Part shown: piece by piece, positions 38,633 through 41,416 of the stretch
How the letters are laid out: each line of letters starts with the position of its first letter
Position numbering within the stretch: the stretch's first letter is position 1
Assembly: GCA_011176615.1 (NCBI GenBank)
Contig: DUEG01000015.1
Location: 1 to 41,416, forward strand
Reading direction: 5' to 3'
From: Anaerolineae bacterium
GTDB lineage: Bacteria > Chloroflexota > Anaerolineae > Anaerolineales > UBA11858
Length of the DNA: 41,416 bases
Notes under the pieces: model-generated
What the model was told of the DNA's origin: nothing
The model's input: only the letters and a program-made list of their open reading frames with translations
The model's database searches: none
Made by a program: the position numbers and the translations under genes

Positions 38633-39796
38633 ATGTTATTAGATAAATACGCCGCACCCACAAAACCAAATCGCATAATCGAATCTTCAAACAAGAGCGA
38701 AGCCCCAATCCACAAGCCGGTTCTCAAAGTCCTTGGGCTTGGAGGAGGTGGCAGCAATGCTGTTGACAGAATGCTTGAGCTAGGAATAGAGGGTGTTGAA
38801 TTTATCATTGCGAATACTGATCGCCAAGCCCTCGAACAAAGTTATGCACAACATAAGATCCAACTTGGGCCTAAGTTAACCAGGGGATTAGGCGCAGGTG
38901 GGGATCCTCAAGTAGGACAGGCTGCTGCTCAAGAAAGTTGGAAAGAAATTGAGAAAGCACTTGCAGGCGCTGATATGGTTTTTCTAACCGCCGGTATGGG
39001 AGGCGGAACAGGGACTGGTTCTATTCCAATTGCTGCAAAAATCGCTCGTTCTCAGGGGGCTGTCACAATTGCTATTGTTACAACCCCATTCTCTTTTGAG
39101 ATGGGCGCCAGGCAAAAAAACGCAGCAAATGGGCTTGCGCTTCTGCGTAAAAACACAGATACGCTTATCGCCATTCCAAACGATCGACTTTTATATGTCG
39201 CTCCAAAAGACTTGCCCTTAGATACAGCATTCCGCCTTGCAGACGATGTTCTTCGCCAAGCAGTACAGGCGATTACCGAGCTCATTACTATCCCCGGATT
39301 AATCAATGTGGATTTTGCACATATCCGAAGGTTGATGCAACTAGGTGGTGGCGCTTTGATGGCTATTGGTAATGGCGAAGGAGAGAACAAAGCATTATCC
39401 GCAGTAAAGCAAGCGCTCAATCATCCTTTATTAGAATCAATCTCAATTGATCGTGCAGCAGGCATCATTGCAAGTTTTAATGCTGGCGATGATCTTGCTC
39501 TTTCAGATGTTAGCGACGCACTAAATTATCTGCAAGAACAAACTTACCCAGAAACCGAAATTATTTTGGGCGCAACGCAAAAACCCGAACAAAATGGACA
39601 GGTTCAAGTGATTTTGGTTGTTACAGGAATAGGAGCGCCTTCATTGGAGGATATTCTACCCGGATCAGAGCGATACGCTGTACAAAGTGACTCTTTGGTC
39701 AAGAGAAACATCTTCGATAATCTTCCAACCAGAGAACAACCCTCCACGATAGACAAAGCAAATTTGGACCTACCTGCTTTTCTCAGAAGAAGATAA
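38633..39796 (+). CDS. ftsZ: FtsZ-family tubulin-like GTPase (divergent T7 loop)
   Basis: [35 protein letters not shown] tubulin signature, C-term [13 protein letters not shown] 38633 with AGAGGAAAG SD; T7 loop reads NVDFAH. Confidence 0.93.
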   Translation: MLLDKYAAPTKPNRIIESSNKSEAPIHKPVLKVLGLGGGGSNAVDRMLELGIEGVEFIIANTDRQALEQSYAQHKIQLGPKLTRGLGAGGDPQVGQAAAQESWKEIEKALAGADMVFLTAGMGGGTGTGSIPIAAKIARSQGAVTIAIVTTPFSFEMGARQKNAANGLALLRKNTDTLIAIPNDRLLYVAPKDLPLDTAFRLADDVLRQAVQAITELITIPGLINVDFAHIRRLMQLGGGALMAIGNGEGENKALSAVKQALNHPLLESISIDRAAGIIASFNAGDDLALSDVSDALNYLQEQTYPETEIILGATQKPEQNGQVQVILVVTGIGAPSLEDILPGSERYAVQSDSLVKRNIFDNLPTREQPSTIDKANLDLPAFLRRR

Positions 39797-39817
39797 TACT
39801 TACCAATGGAATCAATT

Positions 39818-40069
39818 ATGGATAACAAGACTATCAGCACTGTTAATAGGAAGGTCTACCAAAAGTATCCTGAAACAAAGGGTATCAAACCTAAAATTAA
39901 AAAACAATCTTTAGCAAAGGGTTCTTCAAGAAATAGTGTTTCAGGCAAAAATCTTGTATTCACTTATCATATCAAAGCAGTTACCTCCAATGGTAAAAGT
40001 CTCAACAAGTACGTTCGTGCAGTGGTTAATGAATCAGGAAAAATAGTAAAAATTAGCACTTCTAAATAA
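39818..40069 (+). CDS. Small basic hypothetical protein
   Basis: MDNKTISTVNRKVYQKYPE...NLVFTYHIKAVTSNGKSLNKYVRAVVNESGKIVKIS; starts just after ftsZ. Confidence 0.6.
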   Translation: MDNKTISTVNRKVYQKYPETKGIKPKIKKQSLAKGSSRNSVSGKNLVFTYHIKAVTSNGKSLNKYVRAVVNESGKIVKISTSK

Positions 40070-40085
40070 GAACAGGGTAAACACT

Positions 40086-40304
40086 ATGCAAACGAGAATG
40101 GTATACGAAAAAATTGAATTAAAAATGTGGCGATTATTAATACCCTTAATGGACGACCTCAAAGAATATTCACCACGTATCCAAAAAATAGTATCTTCCA
40201 TAAAATCAATGAATGTTTCAAGGTCAATTATTATAATTGCTGCTATTGCGTTGTCCGGACTTCTTGTTGGATTTCTCTCCGCAATTCTATTAGGATTATC
40301 CTAA
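40086..40304 (+). CDS. Small single-TM hypothetical protein
   Basis: C-term hydrophobic SIIIIAAIALSGLLVGFLSAILLGLS. Confidence 0.6.
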   Translation: MQTRMVYEKIELKMWRLLIPLMDDLKEYSPRIQKIVSSIKSMNVSRSIIIIAAIALSGLLVGFLSAILLGLS

Positions 40305-40333
40305 CAGAAGTTGAGAAATATATCATTATCCCA

Positions 40334-40360
40334 AAATGTAGTGCTTACATTTAATAAGCA
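40334..40360. repeat. Overlapping inverted repeats (candidate operator)
   Basis: AAATGTA-N5-TACATTT (40334-40352), overlapped by TGCTTA...TAAGCA (40342-40360). Confidence 0.4.
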
Positions 40361-40449
40361 TTGCATTTTTAATTTAAATCAAACAAATTGTTCATCACCA
40401 TAGAATCACATGTCTGGTAAAATTTTGATGTGAATAAATTTTTTACACT

Positions 40450-40462
40450 TATAATGTACATT
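40450..40462 (+). promoter_or_regulatory. Candidate -10 element with overlapping AATGTACATT palindrome
   Basis: TATAAT at 40450-40455 overlaps AATGTACATT 40453-40462, upstream of ATG 40532; -35 is weak (TTGATG, 19-nt spacer). Confidence 0.4.
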
Positions 40463-40531
40463 ACATTTTAATAACCATGATTGGGGTGGCAATAATCCAA
40501 AGATAAGGATTATTTAAAAAATCAGAATCTA

Positions 40532-41290
40532 ATGAAGACATCATCGCCTCGTCATTTTATTAAATTGATCTTGATTTTATCCTTTTTCCTTCTGTGCCTA
40601 ATATTGGGTTTCCGAGGAGGAGTTCTCTACAACCGTCTTAAAGGCGAAAATACGCCATATTCTACAATTACAGCGGCACCTACTCTTCCGCACCCTTTAA
40701 CCGAGCAAGAAAATATTTTACTAATCCTTATTGACGATATAACAAAACCACAGCCAACTCTTTTTGGAACCTGGCTCTTAATTAAAACTGAAACACCTCC
40801 AAAATTAATTTTTCTACCTATTTACCCATCAACTGACAACATCAACACTAAATTGGATGAAAACTTAAATCAATCTTTCAGCCTTAATAAATCAAATTTT
40901 CCGAATCAACAATATTGGAATGAACTCATTGCTCATAAATACTGGTGGAACAATTATATATTGTTAGATATAGAGGCTCTTAGCACTATCATTGATTCAA
41001 TTGGCGGAATTACTTACGAAAAAAAACGCTTAAGTGGTGACGATTTATTATCATTACTAACTGCAAAATCAGACAAATCAGAATTTTCAATGGACGGACA
41101 ATACTTTATAACGAAAGCAATATGTAATCAAATGCAGAAACATGAAGAAAAGAACCCTGTTGATTCGATATTCAAACAATCATCTAAAGGGATAATAACT
41201 GATTTTAATCCCAACGAATTAACAAAACGCTGGAACAACATCATTCAAGGACAATCACAATTTAGTTGTGAATTTCCATCCTTTCCCTGA
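40532..41290 (+). CDS. Membrane-anchored protein with divergent LytR-CpsA-Psr (LCP)-like domain
   Basis: N-term TM (LILILSFFLLCLILGFRGG), ENILLILIDD, NYILLDIEALSTIIDSIGGITYE; canonical PRD-type arginine segment not seen. Confidence 0.6.
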   Translation: MKTSSPRHFIKLILILSFFLLCLILGFRGGVLYNRLKGENTPYSTITAAPTLPHPLTEQENILLILIDDITKPQPTLFGTWLLIKTETPPKLIFLPIYPSTDNINTKLDENLNQSFSLNKSNFPNQQYWNELIAHKYWWNNYILLDIEALSTIIDSIGGITYEKKRLSGDDLLSLLTAKSDKSEFSMDGQYFITKAICNQMQKHEEKNPVDSIFKQSSKGIITDFNPNELTKRWNNIIQGQSQFSCEFPSFP

Positions 41291-41416
41291 TGCATAACCC
41301 AGGAAGTTCGTAAAACATATACATCAACCCATACTCCGCTTGGGCAATCATTTTTCCTGATCGCAGGATTTATCACACTTAAATTTTCTTGTCCACCATA
41401 AATAATTTATCCAATA

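Noticed and set aside
39052-39420. 122-aa minus ORF in the ftsZ homologue
   Set aside because: Antisense shadow; the sense strand carries the conserved tubulin/FtsZ signature.
1-41416. CRISPR array, transposon or prophage
   Set aside because: No regularly spaced repeats, transposase/integrase motifs or phage structural genes seen on either strand.

Overview
The 41.4 kb window looks like bacterial chromosome, with gene content and order resembling Anaerolineae/Chloroflexota (taxonomy is inference only). It is mostly housekeeping and signalling genes: rpmB, asp23-like, fakA/degV-like, recG, coaD, an acyl-CoA dehydrogenase, lepB, mogA/moaB, lon, two hsp20 genes, tRNA-Arg(TCT), efp, a FabL-like SDR and an ftsZ homologue. 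I found no CRISPR array, transposase, integrase or rRNA. The most system-like locus is a tight co-directional block at about 392-6224: a Ser/Thr kinase fused to a PQQ-type beta-propeller (probably CTG-initiated), a PP2C phosphatase, a J-domain/VWA fusion, a zinc-ribbon/FHA protein, an 85-aa unknown and an OmpR-type regulator. It reads as a complete writer/eraser/reader phospho-signalling module with a chaperone-linked VWA protein, and ends at a perfect 16-bp-arm hairpin. Other items worth a second look: an FtsZ homologue whose second catalytic T7-loop Asp is His (NVDFAH); a PHP + AlbA_2 fusion; a HAD + DinB-like fusion; a conserved-looking hypothetical pair with winged-helix/HARE-HTH-like segments; an 8-Cys small protein with a possible leaderless promoter; a degenerate LCP-like membrane protein; and an unlisted start-less ORF at 22914-23153. 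All family calls are from reading the translations; no database search was run.
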